Shown here: positions 1 to 9,193 of the stretch, piece by piece
Position numbering within the stretch: position 1 is the first letter of the stretch
Layout: each line of letters starts with the position of its first letter
Assembly (NCBI RefSeq): GCF_002015035.1
Contig: NZ_MUXY01000001.1
Coordinates: 187,102-251,101, forward strand
Origin: Haemophilus parahaemolyticus
GTDB lineage: Bacteria > Pseudomonadota > Gammaproteobacteria > Enterobacterales > Pasteurellaceae
Direction of reading: 5' to 3'
Length of the DNA: 64,000 bases
The notes under the pieces: generated by a model
Seen by the model: the letters and a program-made list of their open reading frames with translations, nothing else
Databases searched by the model: none
What the model was told of the DNA's origin: nothing
Position numbers and translations under genes: made by a program

Positions 1-18
1 GGCTAAAGCCCATCCTAC
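1..18. repeat. Fragment of GTAGG-TGGGCTTTA repeat
   Basis: The first 18 bases match, with one mismatch, the right arm (TAAAGCCCACCCTACG) of the inverted repeat between nanA and nagB at the other end of the window. This is probably one arm of a dispersed intergenic repeat whose other arm lies outside the window. Confidence 0.5.
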
Positions 19-33
19 AATTAAGGAAACCGA

Positions 34-1422
34 ATGAAATTATCCAAATTAACTTTTGCCGTCGTGCTCGGTTTAGCCCTCTCTGCATGTTCAAATATGA
101 GCAATGATGGCAGCCTAGACCAAGCAAAACAAACCTATCAAAATTACCAATATATTACTAAACAATTCTCTGTTGATGAACAATGGTGGCACGGTTATAA
201 CGATCTACAACTGAATGAATTAGTGGAACAAGCGATTAAAAATAACTTAGATCTTGCAAAAAGTGCCATTGCAGTAAATCGTGCCCTTTATAATGCAAAT
301 TTAGTGGGAGCAAACCTTGTACCAACTTTTAGCGGTTCAGCTTCATCATCGGCATCAAAAGGTGTTGGATCAAGTAACAATACCAATTCTGTTGGCACTT
401 CAACGGTAAATAATACCGCAAGCTTTAACTTAAGCTACACTATCGACTTATGGCGTCGTTTAGCAGACAGTGCAAGTGCGGCAGAGTGGGAACATAAAGC
501 GACACAAGAAGACTTAAAAGCGGCTCGCCTTTCATTGATTAACTCTGTGGTGGCAACTTATTACCAAATTGCTTACTACAAAGATGCGATTGCGGTAACA
601 AACCGCACCATCAAAAACTATGAGCAAATCAGCAATATCTTAAACAATAAATTGAAAGTGGGGGCAATCGACCCATTAGCGGTAGAGCAGGCTCAACAAG
701 CGACCCTAAGTGCTCGTAATAGCGTGGTTGGCTTAGCAACAAGTTTAAAAACCGCTGAACAAACGATGCGTAATTTGCTAAATCTTCAGCCAAATCAACC
801 GCTTCCATCTCGTTATCCAAACATTCTTAACGTGAAATTACAAGGTGTAGATACTAATGTACCCGTTTCCGCCATTGCAAACCGTCCAGATGTGGCGATG
901 CGTTTAAATCGTTTACAAAGTGCGTTTAAAACCTTAACAGCAACCGAAAAAAGCTGGTTCCCAACTTTAACCTTAGGTGGAGCAATCTCGGGTAGTGCAC
1001 GTTCAGCATCAAATGTGGCAGATAACCCAATTGCAAACGGCGTGTTCTCATTCGATCTGCCATTCTTAGATTGGAATCGTGTGAAAAATAACGTGAAAAT
1101 CTCTGAAGCAGATTACACTACCGCTCGTATGAACTACGAACAAACGATTACCACTGCATTAAATGAAATTGACAGTTATTACTACACTTACAACCAGTCA
1201 CGTAGCAGTTTCGGTTTATTAGAGCAAACTTACGAGAAAAACCGTAAGATCAGCACTTACTACCAAAACCGTTACAACCAAGGTGTAGCAGAATTCCGCG
1301 ATTGGATTAGTGCGATGAATACCGAGCTGAGTTCACAAATTTCTTTGTTAAATCAAAAATATACTATTTTAATAAATGAAAATTTAGTGTATCAAGCGAT
1401 GGCGGGGAAATATAGTCGTTAG
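34..1422 (+). CDS. Efflux outer-membrane lipoprotein (TolC/NodT-type)
   Basis: 462 aa outer-membrane factor, the exit duct of a tripartite efflux pump. It has a lipoprotein signal with lipobox LSAC (Cys19), so it belongs to the acylated CusC/OprM-like branch rather than the TolC branch. The rest shows the duplicated, coiled-coil-rich OEP organisation: an Asn/Ser-rich stretch near residues 100-130, and a second half with ANRPDVAMRLNRLQSA, a hallmark of the family. The start ATG follows AAGGAAA. Periplasmic adaptor and inner-membrane pump genes are not visible and may lie just before the window. The substrate cannot be read from sequence. Confidence 0.88.
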   Translation: MKLSKLTFAVVLGLALSACSNMSNDGSLDQAKQTYQNYQYITKQFSVDEQWWHGYNDLQLNELVEQAIKNNLDLAKSAIAVNRALYNANLVGANLVPTFSGSASSSASKGVGSSNNTNSVGTSTVNNTASFNLSYTIDLWRRLADSASAAEWEHKATQEDLKAARLSLINSVVATYYQIAYYKDAIAVTNRTIKNYEQISNILNNKLKVGAIDPLAVEQAQQATLSARNSVVGLATSLKTAEQTMRNLLNLQPNQPLPSRYPNILNVKLQGVDTNVPVSAIANRPDVAMRLNRLQSAFKTLTATEKSWFPTLTLGGAISGSARSASNVADNPIANGVFSFDLPFLDWNRVKNNVKISEADYTTARMNYEQTITTALNEIDSYYYTYNQSRSSFGLLEQTYEKNRKISTYYQNRYNQGVAEFRDWISAMNTELSSQISLLNQKYTILINENLVYQAMAGKYSR

Positions 1423-1454
1423 AAAGAAGACGGATAAAGCAAAAGGCATAGTTT

Positions 1455-1717
1455 TGATTTGCCTCCAAAAAGTTAGACTTATGTAGTTCAAGGACTGAGT
1501 TCTGTTATTCACAGGGCTCAGTCCTTTTAGTTTCCCCTGAATGAGCAATGCTAAAGTATAAACAGGCAGTTTCTGCAGAACATTGCCCATTTTTAACCGC
1601 TTGTATTACGTTCAGTTTAAATTCAGGTAAGTAATTTAAAAAGAAAATTGTATTTGGTCATCAAAAATCTGCACCTTAGTTAGTGGGTGTTTAGTCCAAC
1701 TTTTGGGGTGCAGATCA
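1455..1717 (-). mobile_element. Degenerate IS3-family element scar (copy 1)
   Basis: About 263 bp bounded by imperfect inverted ends (TGATTTGCCTCCAAAAAG at the left; TGATCTGCACCCCAAAAG read inward from the right). On the minus strand, a degraded OrfA-like stretch (ending ACLYFSIAHSG) is joined directly to an OrfB-like tail (KLKGLSPV...RTQSLN). The middle of the transposase is missing and the frames are broken, so the copy cannot transpose by itself. It accounts for most of the gap between the efflux gene and the PTS gene. Related copies lie at 37268-37386 and 59654-60010. Confidence 0.75.
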
Positions 1718-1746
1718 AACTATGTTTTTATTATTAGTGATAGAAA

Positions 1747-3213
1747 TTAAAGTTTCGCTTTAATTGCTTCTGCAACTAATTCCGCTTCTGGGCCTAAAAT
1801 CACTTGCAATCCATCATTTCCAATTTTAACGTTGCCTTTTGAGCCTAGGGTTTTGAGTTTGACTTCGTTAATGTTGTTGTGATCAACGAGGGTTAAACGT
1901 AAGCGAGTGATACAAGCATCTACAGTTTTGAAGTTTCCTGCGCCACCGAGTGCATCAATAAATTGAACTGCTCTTTCTTCTCGTGATTGATTTGTTTGTC
2001 CTTGAGGAACTACTTCGGTTTCCTCTTTTTCTTCTTCACGACCTAATGTTTTGAGGTTGAATGTTTTAATCGCAAAACGGAATACGAAGTAGTAAATTAC
2101 AAAGAAAACTAAGCCTTGTAGGATAAGCATATACCAGTTCACGGCAAGAGGGTTACCTGATGAAAGCACCATATCCACTAAACCCGCACTAAAGCCAAAG
2201 CCTGCGATCCATTGCATGGTTGCTGCAATGAAAACGGAGATACCTGTTAAGATTGCGTGGATCAAATATAGCACAGGTGCAACGAACATAAAGGAAAATT
2301 CAAGCGGTTCGGTGATACCTGTAAAGAAAGAAGCTAATGCACCAGCTAACATAATAGAGGCAACTTTTGCTTTTTGGCTTGGTTTCGCACAGTGGTAAAT
2401 AGCAAGGGCTGCACCTGGCAAGCCGAACATCATCATTGGGAAGAAACCAGCTTGGTACATACCTGTCACACCGACCGTCGCAGTACCTTCTGCTAAAGAT
2501 TTTGCACCACCTAAGAAGTTTGGAATATCGTTAATGCCTGCCACATCAAACCAGAATACAGAGTTTAATGCATGGTGTAAGCCAACAGGGATTAACAAGC
2601 GGTTGAAAAAGCCGTAGATTGCTGCACCGAATGCACCTAAATCTTTGATGGATTCACCAAATGCAACGAGAGTGTTGAAAATATGTGGCCATACGTAAAG
2701 TAAGATGAAAGAGACAAGCATCATTACGAAAGAAACAATGATCGGCACTAAACGTTTGCCGCTAAAGAAGGATAGCGCTTTTGGTAATTCTACTTGATAG
2801 AAGCGGTTGTAAAGTTCAGCAGAAATCACCCCGATTAAAATCCCGATAAATTGGTTGTTAATTTTACCAAATGCAGCGGACACCTGGCTGGCATCAATAT
2901 GTTGTAATTGAGCCACGCTTGCAGGAGAGAGTAGAGTAGTCACTACATAGTAGCCGACTAAACCTGAAAGTGCTGCGGAGCCGTGTTTGTCTTTAGAAAG
3001 CCCAAATGCCACTCCAACAGCAAATAATAAGCCCATATTATCAATAATTGCCCCGCCTGATTTTATCAGTAAGGCTGCAAGTTGGCTATTTGCTCCCCAA
3101 CCCTCAGGATCCGCCCAATAACCAATCCCCATCAACATCGCAGCGGCTGGTAAAGCTGCTACAGGCACCATTAAGGCTTGCCCAATTTTTTGTGCATAGC
3201 TGAGAATACTCAT
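1747..3213 (-). CDS. nagE: PTS EIIBC permease, N-acetylglucosamine type
   Basis: 488 aa inner-membrane sugar permease of the glucose/GlcNAc PTS family. It phosphorylates its sugar during import. The EIIC part (about residues 1-390) has many membrane segments plus the conserved IIC signatures RLLIPVGLHHALN and GITEPLEF. After an acidic linker comes an EIIB domain with its phospho-cysteine in DACITRLRLT (Cys434). E. coli NagE has a further fused EIIA domain, which is absent here, so phosphate must come from a separate EIIA such as Crr. Similarity is closest to NagE, but a related hexose or amino-sugar substrate is possible. Start ATG follows AGGAGC. A consensus-like CRP site lies upstream. Confidence 0.8.
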   Translation of the reverse strand: MSILSYAQKIGQALMVPVAALPAAAMLMGIGYWADPEGWGANSQLAALLIKSGGAIIDNMGLLFAVGVAFGLSKDKHGSAALSGLVGYYVVTTLLSPASVAQLQHIDASQVSAAFGKINNQFIGILIGVISAELYNRFYQVELPKALSFFSGKRLVPIIVSFVMMLVSFILLYVWPHIFNTLVAFGESIKDLGAFGAAIYGFFNRLLIPVGLHHALNSVFWFDVAGINDIPNFLGGAKSLAEGTATVGVTGMYQAGFFPMMMFGLPGAALAIYHCAKPSQKAKVASIMLAGALASFFTGITEPLEFSFMFVAPVLYLIHAILTGISVFIAATMQWIAGFGFSAGLVDMVLSSGNPLAVNWYMLILQGLVFFVIYYFVFRFAIKTFNLKTLGREEEKEETEVVPQGQTNQSREERAVQFIDALGGAGNFKTVDACITRLRLTLVDHNNINEVKLKTLGSKGNVKIGNDGLQVILGPEAELVAEAIKAKL

Positions 3214-3244
3214 AAGAAGCTCCTTTTGTTTTGAATGTAGATAA

Positions 3245-3274
3245 AGAATACTGGTTTTGTATTAAAAATAGCAA
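3245..3274 (-). promoter_or_regulatory. Putative nagE promoter
   Basis: Read on the minus strand: TTGCTA, an 18-base spacer, then TATTCT. This predicts a start near 3238, which would put the centre of the CRP palindrome at 3292-3307 about 61 bases upstream, a classical class I activator position. Each hexamer matches 4 of 6 consensus bases. Confidence 0.4.
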
Positions 3275-3291
3275 GAATAATGATATAACTT

Positions 3292-3307
3292 TGTGAAGTT
3301 GATCACT
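3292..3307. promoter_or_regulatory. CRP-like site (nagE side)
   Basis: TGTGA AGTTGA TCACT matches the TGTGA-N6-TCACA consensus at 9 of 10 positions. It sits about 85 bases upstream of the PTS start codon in the divergent region. Confidence 0.65.
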
Positions 3308-3394
3308 ATATTTAATTTACTAAAATGGTGTAATACTCTAAAAACATTTTATTTTATATTGTAAAAATTCCTAAAAGGGTAGAAATAAAAAGAG

Positions 3395-3410
3395 TGTGAC
3401 ATTGATCACA
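3395..3410. promoter_or_regulatory. Perfect CRP consensus palindrome (ABC operon side)
   Basis: TGTGACATTGATCACA matches TGTGA-N6-TCACA at all ten conserved positions. Its centre is about 70 bases upstream of the start predicted from the promoter at 3438-3466. Confidence 0.75.
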
Positions 3411-3437
3411 GAATAGAAATTTAACCGTTTTGCTTTA

Positions 3438-3466
3438 TTGACAGAGATCCCGTAAGAAAATATGAT
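3438..3466 (+). promoter_or_regulatory. Strong sigma-70 promoter for the ABC operon
   Basis: TTGACA (perfect -35), a 17-base spacer, and TATGAT (5 of 6). It lies about 85 bases before the solute-binding protein gene, whose ATG follows AAGGAG. Confidence 0.7.
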
Positions 3467-3551
3467 TTAACCAAATCATTTTATTTTAAAAAGTGATTGC
3501 TTCACTTCATTTTAAAAGAATGAGTTTTTCATCACACACAAGGAGTCTAAT

Positions 3552-5150
3552 ATGACTAAATATTGTTCTTCCCTCAATAATGAGTCTCGTCGTCATTTCC
3601 TTAAAGTTGCAGCGGGTGTTACTGCAGGTTTTGCCTTTAGTGGTTCATTAGGTACATTTGTGCCAAATGCAGTGGCAAGTGGTATTAAAGGTAAAACCAT
3701 TGAAGCAGGGATTGCATACCCGCTTTCAACTGGTTTTGACCCAATGACATCAAGTGGTGCTTCACCATTTGCAGCGAACTTGCATATTTTTGAAGGCTTG
3801 GTGGATTTACACCCTGCAACTCGCGAGCCTTATCTTGCATTAGCAGCGAAAGAGCCAGAACAAATTGATGATACCACTTGGCGTGTAACGATTCGTGAAG
3901 GGGCAACCTTCCACGATGGTAAACCAGTTACCGTAGAAGATGTGGTGTATTCATACAATCGTATTATGGATCCTGCGAATAAATCTTTATTCGTGATGTT
4001 TATTGATTTCGTTGAGAGCGTGAAAGCAGTGGATGATAAAACCGTTGAGTTCAAACTCAAATATCCATTTGCGTTATTTGCTAAACGCTTAACCATTGTG
4101 AAAATTGTACCGAAACACGTGATTGAAGCGGTAGGTCAATCCAAATTTGATGCTCACCCAATCGGTTCTGGCCCGTATAAATTCGTTTCAGCTGTCAAAG
4201 ATGACAAAATCGTCTTTGAAGCTTATGAGCCTTATAACGGTAAATATCCAGCATTAGTGGAAAAAATGTCTTGGTTCTTGTTATCTGATGCAGCAGCACG
4301 TGTTACTGCACAAGAATCTAAACGTACACAAGCGATGGAAAGTGTGCCATATCTTGACATTCCACGCTTGAAATCGAAAAAACAAACCGTTAAATCAGTG
4401 CAATCATTCGGCTTGTTATTCTTAATGTTTAACTGCGAAAAAGCGCCGTTTGACAATCCAAAAGTACGTCAAGCATTACACTACGGTTTAGACAGACAAA
4501 AATTAGTAGACTTCGTGTTCGATGGCAATGCAGAAGCCTCAACCTGCTATGTACAAAGCACTCACCCAGATTATATGAAAGCGGCAACGCAATATGAATA
4601 TAATCCAGAAAAAGCGGTAGCATTGTTAAAAGAAGCTGGGCTAACTGAGCTCAAATTTGAATTACTTTCAACTGACCACGACTGGGTGAAAGAGTGTGCA
4701 CCGTTAATTTTAGAATCTTGGAATAAAATCCCAGGCGTGAAAGTGACGCTTCAACACTTACAATCTGGAGCATTCTATGCAAACAACGTAGATGTGGGCT
4801 CATTCAGTGTGGGTATCGCACCCGGGGATCCATCTGTATTCGGTGACGACTTAGATTTATTACTAAGCTGGTGGTATCGTGGTGATGTATGGCCAAAACG
4901 CCGTTTCCGTTGGAGCAATACGCCTGAATTTGCGAAACTTCAAGGTTTCTTAGATGGTGCTGTACGTGCGGCAAACCACGAAGAAGCACGCAAACTTTGG
5001 AAAGAAGCATTCGACCTTATTGCAGCTGAAGTACCACTTTATCCAATCGTTCACCGCAAACTTCCATCTGCGTGGGATGAAAGTAAACTTGAAGGTTATC
5101 AACCATTGGCAACAACAGGGGTATCTTTCTTAGGTGTTGGTCGTAAATAA
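3552..5150 (+). CDS. Tat-exported ABC solute-binding protein, peptide/nickel family
   Basis: 532 aa periplasmic binding protein of the DppA/OppA/NikA type (SBP_bac_5). The N-terminus carries a twin-arginine signal, SRRHFLK (residues 12-18), followed by a hydrophobic stretch and VASG, so it should be exported folded. This is unusual for the family and could mean a cofactor or metal is bound before export. The body has the family motifs [14 protein letters not shown] and [14 protein letters not shown]. It heads an operon with a permease, a fused permease-ATPase and an ATPase. Ligand unknown: dipeptide, metal-chelate or another small molecule are all possible. A consensus promoter and CRP palindrome lie upstream. 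Confidence 0.85.
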   Translation: MTKYCSSLNNESRRHFLKVAAGVTAGFAFSGSLGTFVPNAVASGIKGKTIEAGIAYPLSTGFDPMTSSGASPFAANLHIFEGLVDLHPATREPYLALAAKEPEQIDDTTWRVTIREGATFHDGKPVTVEDVVYSYNRIMDPANKSLFVMFIDFVESVKAVDDKTVEFKLKYPFALFAKRLTIVKIVPKHVIEAVGQSKFDAHPIGSGPYKFVSAVKDDKIVFEAYEPYNGKYPALVEKMSWFLLSDAAARVTAQESKRTQAMESVPYLDIPRLKSKKQTVKSVQSFGLLFLMFNCEKAPFDNPKVRQALHYGLDRQKLVDFVFDGNAEASTCYVQSTHPDYMKAATQYEYNPEKAVALLKEAGLTELKFELLSTDHDWVKECAPLILESWNKIPGVKVTLQHLQSGAFYANNVDVGSFSVGIAPGDPSVFGDDLDLLLSWWYRGDVWPKRRFRWSNTPEFAKLQGFLDGAVRAANHEEARKLWKEAFDLIAAEVPLYPIVHRKLPSAWDESKLEGYQPLATTGVSFLGVGRK

Positions 5151-5197
5151 TTCGGCAAAATCAACCGCTCTTTAAAATGTTGGGTTGTTAATTCACT

Positions 5198-5216
5198 CTC
5201 TCCCCTTGTGGGAGAG
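5198..5216 (+). repeat. Intercistronic hairpin after binding-protein gene
   Basis: CTCTCCC / GGGAGAG with a five-base loop, between the binding-protein gene and its permease gene, with no T-tract. Such hairpins commonly protect the 3' end of the binding-protein message so that it is made in excess. A related CTC...GGGAGAGG sequence recurs near 31835. Confidence 0.5.
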
Positions 5217-5297
5217 GAAAATAAACAATCCACATTCTATTCTTAAACACAACTCTGCCATATATTTTCTATATTCGCAGTGATAACAGGGGACAAC

Positions 5298-6251
5298 ATG
5301 GAAATTATACTTCGCTTACTTTTCCGCCGATTGATGGCATTGCCCGTGATGATTTTGGGAGTAACCGCACTTGTATTTGTGGTACTTCAATTTACTCCTG
5401 GCGATCCAGCGACTGTTGCATTGGGTGAAAGTGCATCAGAAGCGGCAAAAGAACTTTATCGTGAAAGCCACGGCTTAAATGATCCACTTTTTGTACAATA
5501 TTTCCGCTTTCTCGGCAATTTATTCTTCTTTGATTTCGGGATGACAATGCCGCCAGAGCTTCCAATTAGCGATATGATTGCAAAATCGTTCCCAATTACC
5601 CTCCAACTTACTTTAATTGGTGTGGTATTTGCTGCGGTGGTTTCATTTACACTTGGTGTGTTAGCGGCACTTTATCGTGACAGCTGGGTAGACCAAGTGA
5701 TTCGTTTAATCTCTGTGGCGGCAGTCGCAACGCCATCTTTCTGGCTCGGTATTTTACTTATTCAATGGTTCTCGCTTGAACTTGACTGGCTACCATCTGG
5801 TGGTTTTGTGCCATTTGGTGAAGATCCAAGCGGTTATGTGCAATCAATGATCTTACCTTCACTAGCATTAGCAGTGCCTGTATGTGCGTCTTTAATCCGT
5901 GTGGTACGTACTACAATGGTTGAAGAAATGGATAAAGACTATGTGCGTACTGCAATTGGTAACGGTGTGCCATATCCGACCGTGATTCGCTATAACGTGT
6001 TACGCAACGCCTTAATTACGCCTGTGACTGTGCTTGGTTTACGCGTAGGCTATTTATTAGGTGGTGCAGTGGTTATCGAACAAATCTTCGACTTACCGGG
6101 TATGGGTAAATTGATCTTCAATGGTATCGTGAACCACGACTTAAACTTGGTGCAAGGTGTGGTATTAACTATCGCATTTACATTCGTGATTGTGAATATC
6201 ATCGTGGATGTCTTGTATGTTCTAATCAACCCTAAAATTCGGAGTCTATAA
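5298..6251 (+). CDS. ABC transporter permease, DppB-type
   Basis: 317 aa inner-membrane permease of the oligopeptide/dipeptide/nickel class (BPD_transp_1). It begins with the typical RLMALPVMILGVTALVFVVLQFTPGDPA and carries the cytoplasmic coupling-loop region DYVRTAIGNGVPYPTVIRYNVLRNALIT. I chose ATG 5298, preceded by AGGGGAC at good spacing, rather than the in-frame GTG at 5280. The stop overlaps the next start by one base (TAATG), implying translational coupling with the fused permease-ATPase. Confidence 0.88.
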   Translation: MEIILRLLFRRLMALPVMILGVTALVFVVLQFTPGDPATVALGESASEAAKELYRESHGLNDPLFVQYFRFLGNLFFFDFGMTMPPELPISDMIAKSFPITLQLTLIGVVFAAVVSFTLGVLAALYRDSWVDQVIRLISVAAVATPSFWLGILLIQWFSLELDWLPSGGFVPFGEDPSGYVQSMILPSLALAVPVCASLIRVVRTTMVEEMDKDYVRTAIGNGVPYPTVIRYNVLRNALITPVTVLGLRVGYLLGGAVVIEQIFDLPGMGKLIFNGIVNHDLNLVQGVVLTIAFTFVIVNIIVDVLYVLINPKIRSL

Positions 6252-8236
6252 TGTTTCGTCAAGGTTTAGCACAGCGTTTAGCGATGGGCGGAGCACGTTT
6301 CAAAGCACTCTCACCCGCTTCAAAAATCGCTTTAGTTTTCTTAGTTTTAGTGGCATTAGTGGCAGTTTTTGCACCAGTGGTCGCAACGCACGATCCATTA
6401 GCGGCAATTGCCCGTATGCGTCCACCAAGTGGTGATTTCTTATTCGGAACAGACCGCTTGGGTCGCGATATTTTCTCTCGTATCGTTTATGGTGCACAAA
6501 CATCACTCTTTATCGGTTTAGGTGCAGTAGGTTGTGCGATTCTCTTTGGGGGCATTCTCGGAGCAACCGCTGCAACCGCAGACCGCTGGGGTAATGAGAT
6601 CATTATGCGATTGATGGATATCTTGATGGCATTCCCAGGTATCGCATTAGCGGCTGTATTACTTGCTACATTCGGTAACACAGTGCCAGTGATTATCTTC
6701 ACCATCGCCGTGGTTTACACCCCACAACTTGCTCGTGTAGTGCGTGCAAACGTGGTCTCTCAATGGGATGAAGACTATGTGCGTGCAGAGCGTGTAATTG
6801 GCGGTAGCCGCACTTACATCTTACTCAAACACGTAGTTCGCAACACTGCGGCACCTGTATTGGTTTTCGCAACCGTAATGGTAGCAGATGCGATTGTGTT
6901 TGAAGCCTCACTCTCTTTCTTAGGTGCAGGCGTACAACCACCACATCCATCTTGGGGTAACGTGTTGTCGGAAGGTCGTAATATCGTGTTAAACGGTGCG
7001 TGGTGGGCAACAACCTTTGCGGGCGTAATGATTTTACTTACCGTATTAGCGTTAAATATTCTTGCAGAAGGCTTAACTGATGCATTAGTGAACCCACGTT
7101 TGAAAGCAGGAAAAAAATCTGAACACAAATCAGATGAACGTTTATCAACTGACGTGCAAGAAGCATTGGGCGAAGGTTTAGCACTGAAACGCTATCTCTT
7201 ACGCTTACACGATAAAGAAGTTACTCGCACTGACCGTATGCAACTTAACAGCAATGCGAAATCAATTTTACAAGTGAAAAACTTGTCGATTCATTTCCCA
7301 AATCGTTATGGCGACATTCCTCTTGTGGATAATATTAGTTTCACTGTAAACGAAGGTGAAACGATGGGATTGGTGGGCGAATCTGGTTGTGGTAAATCAA
7401 TTACGGCGTTCTCCATTATGGGCTTATTGCCGAAAACTGCGAAAATCACGGGCGAAATTCTTTTCACCGACCGCAGTGGCAAACAACATAGCTTGTTAAA
7501 TTCAAACCATTTAGCGGATCTACGCGGTACAGAAATCGCGATGATTTACCAAGATTCTTTGAGTGCATTAAACCCATCAATGCGTATCAAAGATCAAATG
7601 AACCAACTGATTAAACGTGGTAGCAAACATACGGCTGAAAAATTGTTGGAATGGGTACACTTAGATCCAAGTAAAGTGTTGAATCGCTATCCGCACGAAT
7701 TATCTGGTGGACAACGCCAACGAGTGGTAATCGCAATGGCATTAACCCGCGAACCGAAACTCTTAATTGCAGACGAACCAACCACTGCATTAGACGTAAC
7801 TGTTCAAGCAGAAGTAGTGAAATTGCTCAACGAATTGCGTGAAAAACTCGGCTTTGCGATGGTATTCGTGAGCCACGATTTAGCCTTAGTCGCACAACTT
7901 GCACACTCCATCACCGTAATGTATGCAGGTCAAGTCGTGGAAACTGCGCCGACATCATCCTTATTGGCACATCCAACCCACGAATATACCCAAGGTTTAT
8001 TAGGTTCTGTGCTTTCAACTGAAGTGCGTGCGGAACGCTTATACCAAATTCCTGGTAGCGTACCATCTCCATATGACTTCGCCACTGGCGACCGCTTCGC
8101 AAGCCGTTCATTACGCCCAGAAGCTGACCCGAACCAAAAACTCGTATTAACGCCAATCGAAGGCGATGCACAACACCTATGGGCTTCGCATCTAGCAGGC
8201 AAAGCAGCGGAAACTAAAGTCGCAAGTGAGGCATAA
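6251..8236 (+). CDS. Fused ABC permease-ATPase (DppC-DppD fusion)
   Basis: 661 aa. Residues 1 to about 290 form a DppC-type permease ([20 protein letters not shown], coupling loop [20 protein letters not shown]). Residues from about 335 on form a complete ATPase with Walker A GESGCGKS (376-383), signature LSGGQRQ (484-490), Walker B LLIADEPT (504-511) and the C-terminal oligopeptide-type extension. In E. coli Dpp these are two separate proteins. The join is in frame with no sign of a lost stop, so it is a genuine fusion. Only one fused half and one free ATPase (next gene) are encoded, consistent with a heterodimeric motor. Confidence 0.87.
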   Translation: MFRQGLAQRLAMGGARFKALSPASKIALVFLVLVALVAVFAPVVATHDPLAAIARMRPPSGDFLFGTDRLGRDIFSRIVYGAQTSLFIGLGAVGCAILFGGILGATAATADRWGNEIIMRLMDILMAFPGIALAAVLLATFGNTVPVIIFTIAVVYTPQLARVVRANVVSQWDEDYVRAERVIGGSRTYILLKHVVRNTAAPVLVFATVMVADAIVFEASLSFLGAGVQPPHPSWGNVLSEGRNIVLNGAWWATTFAGVMILLTVLALNILAEGLTDALVNPRLKAGKKSEHKSDERLSTDVQEALGEGLALKRYLLRLHDKEVTRTDRMQLNSNAKSILQVKNLSIHFPNRYGDIPLVDNISFTVNEGETMGLVGESGCGKSITAFSIMGLLPKTAKITGEILFTDRSGKQHSLLNSNHLADLRGTEIAMIYQDSLSALNPSMRIKDQMNQLIKRGSKHTAEKLLEWVHLDPSKVLNRYPHELSGGQRQRVVIAMALTREPKLLIADEPTTALDVTVQAEVVKLLNELREKLGFAMVFVSHDLALVAQLAHSITVMYAGQVVETAPTSSLLAHPTHEYTQGLLGSVLSTEVRAERLYQIPGSVPSPYDFATGDRFASRSLRPEADPNQKLVLTPIEGDAQHLWASHLAGKAAETKVASEA

Positions 8237-8237
8237 G

Positions 8238-9047
8238 ATGAGCAGTATCAAAGTAATCAAAGAACAAAACATCATCGACTTAGAGAACATTGTGGTGCAA
8301 TTTCCTTCTCGCGATGGCTCGTTGTTTAATCGCAAAAAATTTACTGCCGTGAATAACGTTTCTTTAGGCATTAAAGCAGGCGAAACCATCGGTTTGGTAG
8401 GCGAATCTGGTTGCGGTAAATCAACCCTGGCGAATGTGATGATCGGTCTTTTAAAACCGACTTCAGGCACGGTAAAATTTAACGGCTTACAAATGGAATA
8501 TGGTAGCTCAGAAGCGCGCAAACGTTTTGGTCGCCAAGTCTCTGTGATTTTCCAAGACCCAGCCACCGCGTTAAACCCACGGATGAAAGTGTTGGATATT
8601 TTGAAAGATCCGATGGATATTCATAATATTCTGCAACCGCACGAGCGAGAAAAACGTGTGTATGAACTGCTTTCACGCGTAGGGCTTCCACGTTCTGCCG
8701 CAGCGGTTGAGCCAACGCGCTTATCTGGCGGTCAGAAACAACGTGTGGCGATCGCTCGTGCCTTGGCGTTAAATCCAAGCCTGATAGTGGCAGATGAACC
8801 GACGTCCGCACTCGATGTTTCTGTTCGTGCTCAAGTACTAAACTTATTGGCAGACTTGAAAAAAGAACTCAACCTTGCCATGGTGTTTATCTCGCACGAT
8901 ATCCAAACTGTCCGCCAAGTATCTGACCGCATTGTGGTAATGAACGGAGGTAAAATTATGGAAACAGGTACTACTGCAGAAATTTTTGAAAACCCAACGA
9001 TTGACTACACCAAAAAATTGCTCGGTGCAGCACCATCATTGTTGTAA
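8238..9047 (+). CDS. ABC transporter ATPase, DppF-type
   Basis: 269 aa ATP-binding subunit with Walker A GESGCGKS (55-62), signature LSGGQKQ (162-168), VADEPTSALD and a switch His in FISHD. It pairs with the ATPase half of the preceding fusion protein. ATG 8238 lies two bases after the upstream stop and is preceded by GTGAGG; an in-frame GTG at 8226 inside the upstream gene is less likely. The transporter transcript ends at a strong terminator just downstream. Confidence 0.88.
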   Translation: MSSIKVIKEQNIIDLENIVVQFPSRDGSLFNRKKFTAVNNVSLGIKAGETIGLVGESGCGKSTLANVMIGLLKPTSGTVKFNGLQMEYGSSEARKRFGRQVSVIFQDPATALNPRMKVLDILKDPMDIHNILQPHEREKRVYELLSRVGLPRSAAAVEPTRLSGGQKQRVAIARALALNPSLIVADEPTSALDVSVRAQVLNLLADLKKELNLAMVFISHDIQTVRQVSDRIVVMNGGKIMETGTTAEIFENPTIDYTKKLLGAAPSLL

Positions 9048-9095
9048 TTGATTGCAAAAGTTTTTGCAAATTTGACCGCTCTTCAGAGTGAATAA

Positions 9096-9123
9096 CAGGC
9101 GAGGAAACTCGCCTGAGTTTTTT
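9096..9123 (+). terminator. Rho-independent terminator after the ABC genes
   Basis: Perfect 8-bp stem CAGGCGAG / CTCGCCTG closing a GAAA tetraloop, followed by AG and six T. It separates the transporter from the flavoprotein gene, which may be made from a separate promoter or by read-through. Confidence 0.85.
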
Positions 9124-9147
9124 CAAGATGTTGATGTTTAAAGAATA

Positions 9148-9170
9148 CCCCCTCTTTAGCAAAGCGGGGG
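9148..9170 (+). repeat. Hairpin in flavoprotein leader
   Basis: CCCCC / GGGGG with an inner CTTT / AAAG pairing, 24 bases before the flavoprotein start codon. No T-tract follows. It could stabilise the 5' end of the message; its role is unknown. Confidence 0.4.
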
Positions 9171-9193
9171 CTAGATAAGAGGATAAATCTATA

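Noticed and set aside
3685..8811. Numerous minus-strand ORFs opposite the ABC operon
   Set aside because: All lie within conserved coding sequence on the other strand and show no domain features.
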